A stretch of DNA of 64,000 bases from JBGNFV01 sp049645705 (GCA_049645705.1 JBARUK010000077.1:1-64000), one strand, 5' to 3'; positions 1-8,881 are shown, numbered from the stretch's first letter. Numbers and translations are program-made. Notes: generated from the letters alone by a model not told the origin.

Positions 1-196
1 GCATCCTTGGATGATATACTGATGTACCGCCAGGCTTATATCCAGTCAACAGAGGAGCAATATCAATACGATCGACCACTTCGTTAACCACCCGTACCGG
101 ATGGTCTGCCTCTATCAACTCCTCCAGACTTAGAGGTAAAAGCATAATTTGCTTGGGGTTGTAGTCTTTAAAAACTATTTTTTCGCTAATTGACAC
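1..196 (-). CDS. IS1182-family transposase, N-terminal fragment (runs off the left edge)
   Basis: Reading leftwards from a GTG at 196 gives about 65 residues that include YNPKQIMLLPLSLEEL, then a DHPVRVVNEVVDRID stretch, then YKPGGTSVYHPRM. This order (Leu-rich LPxSLEEL, DHxVRVVN, GGTSxYHPRM) is typical of the N-terminus of IS1182/IS5-like DDE transposases of Bacteroidota. The family enzyme cuts and joins insertion-sequence ends. The catalytic domain lies outside the window, so activity cannot be judged. An ATG at 145 is an alternative start, but the homology-like part begins upstream of it (VFKDYNPKQ), which favours the GTG. Confidence 0.72.
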   Translation of the reverse strand, partial: MSISEKIVFKDYNPKQIMLLPLSLEELIEADHPVRVVNEVVDRIDIAPLLTGYKPGGTSVYHPRM

Positions 197-218
197 AACT
201 CAAGATATCACATCTTGG

Positions 219-246
219 AAAGCGGAGGTAGTAATGCCTTCGCTTT
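219..246 (+). terminator. Hairpin with T tract upstream of the transposase gene
   Basis: Arms AAAGCGGAGG (219-228) and CCTTCGCTTT (237-246) pair with one mismatch around a short loop and are followed by a T run on the plus strand. It may shield the insertion sequence from outside transcription, or be a chance terminator. Confidence 0.35.
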
Positions 247-261
247 TTTTATAGCCAACAT

Positions 262-300
262 CAAAAAAAAAGAGACTGCCTTTTGAGACAGCCTCTTCTT
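262..300 (-). terminator. Rho-independent terminator of the 0.3-8.6 kb operon (or end of the insertion sequence)
   Basis: Read leftwards: AAGAGGCTGTC, a six-base loop, GGCAGTCTCTT and then a T tract, an 11-bp stem with two G-U pairs. It lies 40 bases after the acyl-CoA ligase stop. A closely similar hairpin in the opposite orientation lies at 28729-28770, so the sequence may instead be a mobile-element end reused as a terminator. Confidence 0.6.
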
Positions 301-340
301 TTGTAAATCACATACTAATTACCATGCACTGGATTGCCGT

Positions 341-1831
341 TTAGCTTAATTCGGTGCGGGCGACTTTACCTGAAGCATTCTTAGGCAACTCACCCACGAA
401 GGCTACGTCGCGGGGTATTTTGTATTTGGCGAGCTTGCCGGTGCAGTAGTCCTTTATTTCCTGGCCGGAGATCATAGCGCCTTCTTTGATGGCTACGAAG
501 GCCTTACCTGACTCTCCCCATCTGGCATCGGGCACGCCTATGACGGCCACTTCGTCTATGGCCGGGTGGGTACGCAGAAAGTGCTCCACCTCGGCAGGGT
601 ATACGTTTTCGCCTCCGCTTATGTACATGTTCTTTTTGCGGTCTACCACGTACAGGTAGCCATCCTCATCCTCTTTCACCACATCGCCCGTCTTAAACCA
701 TCCGTTCTGCAGGGCGCTGCCAGTGGCCTCGTCGTTCTGCCAGTAGCCGGGGGTCACCATCGGCCCTCTGAGCCAGAACTCTCCCGCGTCTCCCTTCCCG
801 CAGTCCTTGCCATCATCATCTACCAGGCGGTAGTCTACGTAGAAGTTAGGCTTACCGATAGAGCCCTTCTTCCTGATAGCATCGTCCTGGTGCAGGCTGG
901 TGACGTTGGGGCCTACTTCGGTCAGGCCATAGCCCTGGCGTATAAGCACACCTTTGGCATGCCAGCGCTCGATAGTAGGGATGGGCAGGGGCTCCCCTCC
1001 TACTATAAAGTAACGGATGCTCGACAATGCTACCTTATCGAATGCAGGGTCGTCAGACATCATCCTGAGCATGGTGGGCACCGCCATAAACAGGGTGGCC
1101 TTTTCCTCATCAAGGGCCGCCAGTACCTCACCTGCCTCAAACTTCTTTACAAGAGTGACGCTGGCACCATGGTGCAGAAAGGGGGTGAAAAGAACATTCC
1201 AGCCACCGGTATGGAAGGGCGGCATGCACACGAGGGTATGATCGTCTGAGGTGATGTCCAGTCGGCTGGCGGTGTTTATGCTATTCCAGAAAGCCATGCC
1301 ATGGGTGTACATGGCTCCTTTAGGAAAGCCAGTGGTGCCGCTGGTATATAGTATAAGAAGGGGATCTTCCTCAGCCAGTGCCACGGGAGGCAAGTCAGCA
1401 GGGGCAGTGGCTTCCACTGCTTCCATGAAGGTGGCGGGTTTCTGTATATGCCGTATGCGGCCCAGGCACTCGTGACCCTCAAGCTTAGGCATATACTGCG
1501 TATCGGCAATGAATACCTCGGGCTGGCAGTTGTCCAGCATAAAGGCCAGTTCACGCGTGGCCAGGCGGTAGTTGAGCGGCACCAGTATAATGCCGGTCTT
1601 TTGGGCGGCAGATAGCAGCACGGCATATTCCAGGCAGAAATCAGCGAGGATAGCGACCCGGCTGCCCTTTTTCAGGCCCAGCCTGGCGGTAAGAAAGGCG
1701 GCGGCCCGGTCACCCCTGTCGTCCAGCTCACCGTAGCTGAGGCTACGGCCTGTATCGGCTTCCCTTACAGCTACTTTGTCAGGATGGTAGGTAGCCCATC
1801 TTTGTATCCAGTCTTTACGGTATTCGGCCAT
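341..1831 (-). CDS. AMP-forming acyl-CoA ligase (fatty acid-CoA ligase type)
   Basis: Activates a carboxylic acid with ATP to an acyl-adenylate and transfers it to CoA. The adenylation motifs occur in the usual order: ILYTSGTTGFPKGAM (P-loop-like), GYGLTEVGP, GWFKTGDVV, YISGGENVYPAEVE and the C-terminal catalytic-lysine region NASGKVAR. The length from the chosen start (496 aa) is normal for the family. The frame stays open to 1906, but I start at the ATG at 1831 (MAEYRKDW) because a strong hairpin at 1858-1888 lies inside the longer version and because MAEYRKDWIQRWA is a typical ligase N-terminus. It is the last gene of a six-gene minus-strand operon; its substrate is probably the acid released or made by the upstream hydrolase, KAS III and reductase. 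Chain-length preference cannot be read from sequence. Confidence 0.9.
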   Translation of the reverse strand: MAEYRKDWIQRWATYHPDKVAVREADTGRSLSYGELDDRGDRAAAFLTARLGLKKGSRVAILADFCLEYAVLLSAAQKTGIILVPLNYRLATRELAFMLDNCQPEVFIADTQYMPKLEGHECLGRIRHIQKPATFMEAVEATAPADLPPVALAEEDPLLILYTSGTTGFPKGAMYTHGMAFWNSINTASRLDITSDDHTLVCMPPFHTGGWNVLFTPFLHHGASVTLVKKFEAGEVLAALDEEKATLFMAVPTMLRMMSDDPAFDKVALSSIRYFIVGGEPLPIPTIERWHAKGVLIRQGYGLTEVGPNVTSLHQDDAIRKKGSIGKPNFYVDYRLVDDDGKDCGKGDAGEFWLRGPMVTPGYWQNDEATGSALQNGWFKTGDVVKEDEDGYLYVVDRKKNMYISGGENVYPAEVEHFLRTHPAIDEVAVIGVPDARWGESGKAFVAIKEGAMISGQEIKDYCTGKLAKYKIPRDVAFVGELPKNASGKVARTELS

Positions 1832-1857
1832 TGGGTGTACTGATGTGTTGATATAAA

Positions 1858-1888
1858 AGCCGGCCGGAGAACTCAGAACCGGCCGGCT
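1858..1888 (-). terminator. Perfect 10-bp hairpin between the KAS III and ligase genes
   Basis: Arms AGCCGGCCGG and CCGGCCGGCT are fully complementary around an 11-base loop; on the minus strand TTTTATAT follows. It has the form of an intrinsic terminator or attenuator and sits 15 bases after the KAS III stop and 27 bases before the ligase start, so ligase expression may be reduced relative to the upstream genes. Confidence 0.6.
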
Positions 1889-1902
1889 AACCGGGTTAAA
1901 TA

Positions 1903-2895
1903 TCACATGCGAAAGGCTGCGCTGGCAAAGCTCAGCCCCCCGCCGGATCCGATAAAAACGATGAGGTCACCGGGCTTGATCTTGTCCTGCTCCCATGATT
2001 CGTTCAGGGCCATAGGTATGCAGGCAGAGCCGGTATAACCGTAGTAATGCATGATGGTGGGCGCCTTTTCACGGGGTACACCCAGCTTATCCATCGTAGC
2101 GTGTATGCTGTTGATATTGATCTGGGTGATGAAGAAGTGGTCTACGTCTTCTACTTTTTCACCGATACGGCCGCAGAGGTCGGTGATCATCTGAGACCAC
2201 ATGTCGGGATTAAGCTCAGAAGGGAAGCGCTTGACGAACTTCAGTTTATGATCTTTGGCCGTCACTACCTCTTCATCTACCGGCTGCGCGGTACCACCGG
2301 CGTATATGCCCATCCAGTCGCAGTACTGGCCTTCGGTACGGAGTTCACTGGCCAGAAAGCCGGTGCGCCCGTCATTTTCCACGGCTTCGAGCACTACGGC
2401 ACCGGACCCGTCGGCAAACAGGTTGGCTGTTTTCTTATCGTACTTATCCAAGTACTTGCTCATGGTGTAGGCACCCACTACCAGCACTTTATTATAGCGG
2501 TCGTCTGACCGGATGTACTTGGCGGCTACGTCCAGCGCGGTAACGAATCCGGCACAGGCCGTATTGAGGTCGAAGGTACCGGCTTTGGTGGCCCCGAGCC
2601 TGTACTGCACCTTGCTGGCGGTACTGGGGCTGATGTATTCCGGTGTATCGGTGGCCACTATCAGCAGGTCCAGGTCGGCGGCTTTTATACCGGCACGGTC
2701 CATGGCCTGCAGGGCGGCTTTTTCTACAAGATCAGCCGTGCTTTCGTCTTCAGCAGCCCAGCGGCGCTCGTATATCTGCACATTCTCCCGCAGCCAGGTG
2801 TCCACATCCTGCCCGAGTAATTCATTAAAGAAGCTATTGGGTACGACCTGTTCGGGCACATAGGCGCCTACAGAGCGTATCACGGCATTTCGCAT
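1903..2895 (-). CDS. KAS III (FabH-like) thiolase-fold enzyme lacking the catalytic His and Asn
   Basis: A 330-aa protein of the 3-oxoacyl-ACP synthase III type. The acyl-accepting cysteine is present (NTACAGF, Cys114). The FabH signature that normally reads PHQAN followed 11 residues later by KLG aligns without gaps to TQIN...KLG here, so the catalytic His is Thr257. The second signature YGNTSxAxxP reads YGYTGSACIP, so the catalytic Asn is Tyr287. The C-terminal GSGGGLSFASAAF loop is normal. In the family His and Asn drive decarboxylation of malonyl-ACP, so this enzyme is more likely an acyl transferase or a non-decarboxylating condensing enzyme. It lies in an operon with a FabG-like reductase (upstream, 34-bp gap) and an acyl-CoA ligase (downstream), a plausible two-carbon or acyl-remodelling set. 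Confidence 0.85.
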   Translation of the reverse strand: MRNAVIRSVGAYVPEQVVPNSFFNELLGQDVDTWLRENVQIYERRWAAEDESTADLVEKAALQAMDRAGIKAADLDLLIVATDTPEYISPSTASKVQYRLGATKAGTFDLNTACAGFVTALDVAAKYIRSDDRYNKVLVVGAYTMSKYLDKYDKKTANLFADGSGAVVLEAVENDGRTGFLASELRTEGQYCDWMGIYAGGTAQPVDEEVVTAKDHKLKFVKRFPSELNPDMWSQMITDLCGRIGEKVEDVDHFFITQININSIHATMDKLGVPREKAPTIMHYYGYTGSACIPMALNESWEQDKIKPGDLIVFIGSGGGLSFASAAFRM

Positions 2896-2929
2896 GCGTG
2901 TCTATATTTTACTAGATGATAATCTTTGA

Positions 2930-3676
2930 TTAACTGATCACGCCACCGTCCACACTGATGACGGCACCGTTGATATACCGGGCTTCATCAGAAGACAGGA
3001 ATACGTAGGCATTGGCTATGTCGTCCACACTGCCCATTTTCCCGGTCGGTATCTTGGCTTCGATCTTTTCCAGCACCTCGGCAGGGATCTTTTTGGTCAT
3101 CTCGGTCTCTATAAAGCCCGGTGCCACGGCATTGGCCGTTACACCTTTGCGGCCCAGTTCCCTGGCCCATACCTTGGTCATACCCACTACCCCGGCCTTG
3201 GTGGCCACGTAGTTGGTCTGGCCAAAGTTGCCGTACAGGCCTACTACGGAGCTGGCACTGACGATCCTTCCGTAGCCCTTTTCGGTCATGTAGCGGGAAA
3301 TGACCTGGGTACAGTTAAATACCCCGGTCAGATTCACATCTATTACCTGCTGCCATACCTCCGGTGTCATCTTCTTAAGGCTGGCATCCCTGGTTATTCC
3401 CGCATTGTTTATCAGAATGTCTATTTGTCCGTGCTTCTCTATTGCCGCTGCGGCAGCTTTTTCCACTTCTTCAAACTGTGTGGTATTGACCTTATGGAAA
3501 GAGACTTTCGCGCCGGTGCTGGAGGTCAGTGCCTCTGCCAGTTCTGCGCCCTTCTCCTCGTCCAGGTCCCATATGATCACGGTAGCGCCTTCTTCGGCAA
3601 ATCTTCTGCTGGTGGCTTTCCCTATTCCGTTTGCACCACCGGTAACTATGGCTACCTTATCTTCTAGTCGTTTCAT
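2930..3676 (-). CDS. FabG-like short-chain dehydrogenase/reductase
   Basis: A classical SDR of 248 aa, the usual FabG length. It has the nucleotide-binding TGGANGIG near residue 12, the NNAG motif, the catalytic Ser in VSASSVVG with YVATK about a dozen residues on, and the C-terminal PGFIETEMT and GAVISVDGG segments. It most likely reduces a 3-oxoacyl thioester with NAD(P)H. It lies between the TonB receptor gene (28-bp gap) and the KAS III gene and is probably dedicated to this operon, because housekeeping fabG normally lies with fabD/acpP. Substrate is inferred only. Confidence 0.88.
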   Translation of the reverse strand: MKRLEDKVAIVTGGANGIGKATSRRFAEEGATVIIWDLDEEKGAELAEALTSSTGAKVSFHKVNTTQFEEVEKAAAAAIEKHGQIDILINNAGITRDASLKKMTPEVWQQVIDVNLTGVFNCTQVISRYMTEKGYGRIVSASSVVGLYGNFGQTNYVATKAGVVGMTKVWARELGRKGVTANAVAPGFIETEMTKKIPAEVLEKIEAKIPTGKMGSVDDIANAYVFLSSDEARYINGAVISVDGGVIS

Positions 3677-3703
3677 CTGTGTTTGTTAAAATCTGTTCGG
3701 TAC

Positions 3704-6151
3704 TTACCACTTGTCCACTGTAGGCAGGTCTACCCGCAGTTCCATCGAGTAAAGGCGACCTGTAGGAGGCGCGGCGGTAAACTCACGCTGCTCGGTATCA
3801 AATACGTTGGTTACCTGACCGCTCAGGCGGAATGTATCGTTGAACTTATAGCCGAGGCTGGCATCGAATGTTACGAAACCACCCAGCGGGCCGTAGTTCC
3901 AGCTATCGCCGCTGCGGGCATCTTCTACTATAGGCACACCCCGGTACACAAGGTCCTGGGTTTCGGCGGCTATCTGGAAGCTGCTGAAGTAGTCGAACTC
4001 CTGTACCCAGCGGCTGAAGAGTGAACCGAACCACTTATCGCCTACATAGTTCAGGGCCAGGCTGGCCTTGTTATTAGGCGCATTCACAAGGAGATCGAGC
4101 TTATTCACCACGCCGTCGTTATTAAAGTCGTTTTCCAGGTCGTCCTCATCCGTGTCGTAGCCGAAGTAGCTGTAGTTGAGCGTAGCGCTGAGTTCTTCTG
4201 AGAAGAAGTAGCTCACGCCCAGGTCAAAACCATACGTATTGAACTTACCGAAGTTGACATAGGTAGCTACGAGACCACCATATGCACCGAATCCTGACTG
4301 CACGTCTTCGATAGGTGTGTCGCCGCGCTTGGTGGTGACACCCACTACGGTCACAGGGCTCAGGAAGTCTTCAGATATGTTGTAGTAGGCATTGGCATCC
4401 ACAAATAGTTTCTTTTTGACTACTGCGCCTTTGTAGCCTACCTCTATAGTCTGCAGCTTTTCTACTGTTTGCTTATCTATTGTCGAGCCATCTGCCAGGG
4501 TAAAGCCTTCTGCATTACCCAGGATCAGGCCGCTAAACAAGTCTCCGTACATATTCAGGATAGTAGGTGCGGCAATGCCCTTTCCGTAGGTTAGTCTCAC
4601 ACCTCCGAAGTCACCACTGTATACCAGTCCTACTTTCGGCAGAAAGTTAAAGCCGTACACTTCATGATTGTCTCCGCGGAAGGCACCGGTGATCTTAAAG
4701 CCGCCGTCAAATTTGTAATCGAACTGTGCGTATACACCGAGCTGGTCTATGGTGATGTAGTCGTCTTCATTTTCATCCAGCAGGTAGGTACCATGAGAGT
4801 TAGCCATATCACGCTGGTACTGGGCACCAATGGTGTAGAAGAATTTATCCTCGATATTATTATTGTACTGCAACTCGGCATTCAGGCGGCGGCTTTCATC
4901 TTTGAAGAGTGCGCCGGTAGTGTAGCTGAGTGAGTCTCTTACGAGGTCTTCGGAGAAATCCAGGTCCGTAAAGGTGTAGTAAGCTTTGGTACGGTCATCT
5001 ATAGAATAGGTGCTGTCAGTCTTACTCCAGGTATGATACACCTGCGCAAACCAATGGTCGGACACTAGCTGTGCCTGGGTATAGTAGATGTTCCAGTCGC
5101 GTATCTGGTTACGTCCTACGTTGGTAGGGCTCAGGTAGGTGCTGTTGGATATACCACCTTTTACAATGATGTCGGTGTTATTGACAGGTGTATAATACAG
5201 GGCTGCCTCACCTCTGTTGAACTCGATGTCGCGATCGAGCATATACTCTTCGTAGCCTTCCTTGCCTGGCTCACCGTCACGGTCTATGTACACAGAGTCT
5301 ACATACTCAAATTCCTCAGACGTGGTGCGCTCGCCTGTGATCTTGAAAGCGATCTTATCGCTGACGGCCTCTGCATAGCGAAGCCTGGTAGAGAATGTCT
5401 TCTGGTTACCCACTGTCTGTGCCAGGGTAAGCCCTTCGCTGGTCCGCGGGTCTTTCGTAATAGTGTTGACTAATCCGTTGTGAGCATTGGGTCCGAAAAG
5501 TGCCGAGTTGGGTCCAAGTACTACTTCCACACGGTCTATGTCTTCTTTTATCACAGTATTCAGCGGGCCCATGGGCAGGCCTGTTGCGATAAGCGTACTG
5601 AAGCGGCCGTCGGTCACCTGCAGATTTTTAGAGTTGAAGTTGCTGTTAAAGCCTCTTACGTTTATGCCTGTACCGGCCACACCGGCGCGGACGAATTCTA
5701 CGCCTTTTATTCTCGCCAGCAGTTCGCCGGGATTGAAGGTAGGGATGGTCGCCAGATCCTGTGAGCTGATGGTTTCGATCGTGGCGGGCGTTTCAGTGAT
5801 CTTTTCTGCCCTGCGGGTACCGGATACGACTATCTCATCCAGCTGGGCCAGGTCTTCTTCCAGCTTTATGTCTACGGTAGACTCCCCTGCTACGGATACT
5901 TCTGCCGTTCTGAAACCAAGAAAGCGAAACACCAGTACGGGATTGCTTATGTTCTCGGGAATGACAATCTCATACTGCCCCCGGGAGTCGGTTACCTCAC
6001 CGCGCTGAGTGCCCTTGATAAGGACAGTTACCCCGGGCAGGCCTTCGTCTGCTACGTCCACTGTGACCCTGCCGGAAACGACCCGCTCCTGGGCAAAAGC
6101 CTGCGTGCAGACTAGCAGCAGAAAGAGGAATGATGGTAAAATATATTTCAT
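3704..6151 (-). CDS. TonB-dependent outer-membrane receptor with carboxypeptidase-regulatory-like domain
   Basis: An 815-aa protein with a signal peptide (MKYILPSFLFLLLVCTQAFA), then a CarboxypepD_reg-like beta-sandwich (about residues 22-105, ending DEIVVSGTRR), a plug domain (about 115-235; NVRGFNSNF, GPNSALFGPNAHNG) and a 22-strand barrel ending in the usual aromatic-rich strand. It imports a ligand across the outer membrane with TonB-ExbBD energy. There is no adjacent SusD gene, so it is not a standard polysaccharide-utilisation pair. The neighbouring exported hydrolase and lipid-type enzymes suggest an acyl-containing or hydrophobic ligand; siderophore uptake remains possible. Confidence 0.9.
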   Translation of the reverse strand: MKYILPSFLFLLLVCTQAFAQERVVSGRVTVDVADEGLPGVTVLIKGTQRGEVTDSRGQYEIVIPENISNPVLVFRFLGFRTAEVSVAGESTVDIKLEEDLAQLDEIVVSGTRRAEKITETPATIETISSQDLATIPTFNPGELLARIKGVEFVRAGVAGTGINVRGFNSNFNSKNLQVTDGRFSTLIATGLPMGPLNTVIKEDIDRVEVVLGPNSALFGPNAHNGLVNTITKDPRTSEGLTLAQTVGNQKTFSTRLRYAEAVSDKIAFKITGERTTSEEFEYVDSVYIDRDGEPGKEGYEEYMLDRDIEFNRGEAALYYTPVNNTDIIVKGGISNSTYLSPTNVGRNQIRDWNIYYTQAQLVSDHWFAQVYHTWSKTDSTYSIDDRTKAYYTFTDLDFSEDLVRDSLSYTTGALFKDESRRLNAELQYNNNIEDKFFYTIGAQYQRDMANSHGTYLLDENEDDYITIDQLGVYAQFDYKFDGGFKITGAFRGDNHEVYGFNFLPKVGLVYSGDFGGVRLTYGKGIAAPTILNMYGDLFSGLILGNAEGFTLADGSTIDKQTVEKLQTIEVGYKGAVVKKKLFVDANAYYNISEDFLSPVTVVGVTTKRGDTPIEDVQSGFGAYGGLVATYVNFGKFNTYGFDLGVSYFFSEELSATLNYSYFGYDTDEDDLENDFNNDGVVNKLDLLVNAPNNKASLALNYVGDKWFGSLFSRWVQEFDYFSSFQIAAETQDLVYRGVPIVEDARSGDSWNYGPLGGFVTFDASLGYKFNDTFRLSGQVTNVFDTEQREFTAAPPTGRLYSMELRVDLPTVDKW

Positions 6152-6178
6152 ATTTTTTGGGGTTAATGGTTCGTAGAA

Positions 6179-7120
6179 CTAGTGAATAGGTTTATCTGAA
6201 ATAAAATTAATAATGTGCTTAGCAAGCGTCTCCGGCTGCTCGAAAGGCATCATGTGCCCCGCTTCAGGCACCATTACCTGGAAGGCATCCGGTATCTTTT
6301 CCGCTCCCTGTTCTGCTACCATACGGGTAGTGAGAGCAGGGTGCAGATAGCGGTTGGGTATGAGTTTATCTTCCGATCCGAACGCCACCAGCACGGGCAT
6401 ATTCAGCTCATGCAGGCGGTCGGACACAGGAGCTCCGAGCATGCCATCTACCCCGGCGGAGACTACGCGAACATAATCGTCCATCAGCGGGGTGCCTTTC
6501 AGTGCCAGGCGGTCCTGTATAAGCTCCTCCGTACCGGCGGGCATGTCTTCATGAAAGTTGAGCGCAAAAGACTGCCTTATGGCCTGCTCGTTCTGGCTTT
6601 TAAGAAATTCCGGGGTGCTGTAAGGCTTCAGGGCGGCAGCTTCCTGCGGCGTAAAGGTCTCCAGTCCTGCGGGTGAGGCCAGTATCAGGCGGTCTACCCT
6701 CTCCGGGTGCTCCAGGGCCATCAGAACAGCGGTCTGTCCGCCCATAGAGTGTCCTGCCAGTGTGACTTTGTCCAGCTCCAGCGTATCCAGCAGGGCAAAC
6801 AGGGTTTCGCCGAACAGGTTCAGAATATTATCCGACCGGATAGCGCCATTCTGCGAATGACCATAGCCCGGCAGGTCTACCACGATGCAGCGGTAGTGCT
6901 GCTTCAGAGTATCCACTACGGGCACCCAGTGCTTTATGTAGCCTCCCAGCCCGTGAATGAACAGGATAGTCTCCGGCCCGTCTCCCTCATCTATGTAGGC
7001 TACATTAAGGCCGTTTACCTTTATTTCCTCTACCTGGTAGCCATAGTCAGGGGTAAATGTCCGTGCGTTAGTACACATACTGGTGAGTAATAGGGTTAAT
7101 ATGATCAGGGTCCTTCTCAT
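6179..7120 (-). CDS. Exported alpha/beta-fold hydrolase (lipase/esterase type)
   Basis: A 313-aa protein with an N-terminal export signal (MRRTLIILTLLLTSMCTNA; a cysteine at the end of the hydrophobic stretch makes a lipoprotein possible). The fold motifs are visible: oxyanion-side HGLGG, nucleophile elbow GHSMGG, VLVAFGSEDKLIP carrying the acid, and PEAGHMMPFEQP carrying the histidine. It probably cleaves an ester or amide in the periplasm or at the cell surface. Its ATG overlaps the symporter stop by four bases (ATGA), which shows translational coupling. The export signal argues against a cytosolic role such as OleB-type beta-lactone decarboxylation. Confidence 0.87.
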   Translation of the reverse strand: MRRTLIILTLLLTSMCTNARTFTPDYGYQVEEIKVNGLNVAYIDEGDGPETILFIHGLGGYIKHWVPVVDTLKQHYRCIVVDLPGYGHSQNGAIRSDNILNLFGETLFALLDTLELDKVTLAGHSMGGQTAVLMALEHPERVDRLILASPAGLETFTPQEAAALKPYSTPEFLKSQNEQAIRQSFALNFHEDMPAGTEELIQDRLALKGTPLMDDYVRVVSAGVDGMLGAPVSDRLHELNMPVLVAFGSEDKLIPNRYLHPALTTRMVAEQGAEKIPDAFQVMVPEAGHMMPFEQPETLAKHIINFISDKPIH

Positions 7121-8625
7121 GCGCTTACGGTAGGTTTTTGTTTGGTCACTTTAGAGGCAGGCAGGGCCATATGTACACCCATGGCTACTACTACGGAGGC
7201 GCAAATGGCTATGGCCGCAGCCACACCCGGGTTACGTACCGGCTCTGACATATAAGGCGTCAGGCGTCCATAGTAGATGGCAAAGTGTACGATGACGGCG
7301 GTAAGCGCTCCGGAAACCGGCACGGCCAGGCGCACATTCTTAGTAAAGGTGCCGAAGAGTACAGGAATAAAGGCGGCTGAGAAATAGGCGTACACACCAT
7401 TCTGCGCGAAGATGCCCACACTCAGGTCGGGAGCGACTAACTGCCGGTAGCTGAAGAAGAAGGATATAATGGCCAGCCCTACTATCACCAGCCGGTTCAC
7501 GGCTACCTCGTTGTATGTCTTGTTCTTTATGTAGGTACCAATGATGTCGGATGTTACGGTGGTGCTAAGAGACTGGATAAGGCCCTCTAATGTAGATATA
7601 CCGGCCGAGATAAGCCCCATGATCACGAGCAGGCCTACGGCTACGGTAAACTCCTGCACCACGTAGGCAGAAATGATCCCGTCTACTCCCATAGCCTCAC
7701 CATTAAGGGTGAGGTCGGGAAAGGCTATACGTGCATACAGCCCGGCCGCCACCACCGAGAAGAAAAGTATCTCAACTATGATACCGGTAGTGAGGAAGGT
7801 ATTTATGTCCTTATCGTCTTTCAGAAGTAGTGACTTAGTGATGATGTGAGGCTGGCATACGATGGCTATACCTACTACCATCTGGCAAAATACAATTTCG
7901 AACATATCCCTGAAAAGGGGACTTTGCTCGTTTAGCGGCTTGGTAAGCATAGGGTCTATGGCATCCAGCTTAGCCATGAAGCCCGCCACACCTTCGCGGA
8001 AGTGGTCCAGGCCGGAAGTAAGCAGTATCACCGCCACTATGATCATCAGGGTAGCCTGTATCATATTTGTATAGACCATACTATTGGCCCCGCCAAACAT
8101 CATGTACCCGAAGATGACGACAATGATGGCCGCCAGCGTATACACTTCGGGTGTATTAAGCATACCGCTGAGTACTTTGGTAAGCCCTACGCAGATGAGT
8201 ACCACAAAAGTGATGAGCAGGAGGCTGAGGAAAGCGAAGAATGTGGCGAAGGACTTATTATTATAACGAGCGCCTATCCACTGCGCCATGGTCAGTGCCT
8301 TTATGGCATTACCTACCTTCTTAAATCCTTTGGTGAAGATGACCAGGCTAATAAGGGCCCCCAGGGGCAGCATAATGGCCATAGAGATAACACCGCTGAT
8401 ACCGTAATAGGCCACGAAACCTGGATTGATAATAAAGGTGGCCGCACTGGTCATAGAGGCCGCCAGCGAAAGACCTACTGCCACCGGTGAAAACGCCAGA
8501 CTCCCAACAGCATAGTCAGCCATGCTCTTGGTTTTCCTGGCTCCCCTGATGACGAACCAGAGAGTCATGATGATGTACAGGGTGATGAGAACCCACCCGG
8601 CGGTAACTAATTCTTGTGAGGCCAT
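7117..8625 (-). CDS. Sodium:solute symporter (SSS/SLC5 family)
   Basis: A 502-aa integral membrane protein with about 13 hydrophobic segments and the family-typical N-terminal part (ADYAVGSLAFSPVAVGLSLAASMTSA begins its core; GFVAYYGISG follows). It imports a small organic solute with Na+. It is the first gene of the operon and overlaps the hydrolase gene by four bases, so it probably imports the product released by that hydrolase, for example a carboxylate. Members of this family move many solutes (acetate, proline, pantothenate, sugars), so the substrate is open. Confidence 0.88.
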   Translation of the reverse strand: MASQELVTAGWVLITLYIIMTLWFVIRGARKTKSMADYAVGSLAFSPVAVGLSLAASMTSAATFIINPGFVAYYGISGVISMAIMLPLGALISLVIFTKGFKKVGNAIKALTMAQWIGARYNNKSFATFFAFLSLLLITFVVLICVGLTKVLSGMLNTPEVYTLAAIIVVIFGYMMFGGANSMVYTNMIQATLMIIVAVILLTSGLDHFREGVAGFMAKLDAIDPMLTKPLNEQSPLFRDMFEIVFCQMVVGIAIVCQPHIITKSLLLKDDKDINTFLTTGIIVEILFFSVVAAGLYARIAFPDLTLNGEAMGVDGIISAYVVQEFTVAVGLLVIMGLISAGISTLEGLIQSLSTTVTSDIIGTYIKNKTYNEVAVNRLVIVGLAIISFFFSYRQLVAPDLSVGIFAQNGVYAYFSAAFIPVLFGTFTKNVRLAVPVSGALTAVIVHFAIYYGRLTPYMSEPVRNPGVAAAIAICASVVVAMGVHMALPASKVTKQKPTVSA

Positions 8626-8828
8626 TCGGCGGTTTTATGCTGTTCAATCCTTTAGGAGCCAAACAAAATCTTTATAAATCGTTTGAAAACCTCGTTAAAC
8701 GTAAGCACCTGCCGCGAACACCACTAAAAATACTTGTGAATGGCTGGTTTTTTAAGGTGAATGAACACCTGTTTGATAACACTTACCAGAACGGCTTTTT
8801 TATCTTAAATTTTTATTAATTGATTTTT

Positions 8829-8848
8829 AAGATCAAATAATTGATCTT
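8829..8848. promoter_or_regulatory. 8-bp inverted repeat in the divergent intergenic region
   Basis: AAGATCAA and TTGATCTT are perfect inverted arms around a 4-base spacer. They lie in an AT-rich stretch 34 bases before the DUF4143 ATPase start and about 200 bases before the divergent symporter operon. It could be an operator for a dimeric regulator or a weak hairpin. Confidence 0.35.
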
Positions 8849-8881
8849 ATTTTTGATATTAGTAAATTATAAGAAATAGGC

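Noticed and set aside
341..7120. Resemblance to OleABCD (thiolase, hydrolase, ligase, reductase) long-chain olefin synthesis
   Set aside because: The hydrolase has an export signal, the reductase is a short FabG type rather than the extended OleD type, and the KAS III lacks the OleA His/Asn. Linkage with a TonB receptor and symporter points to uptake.
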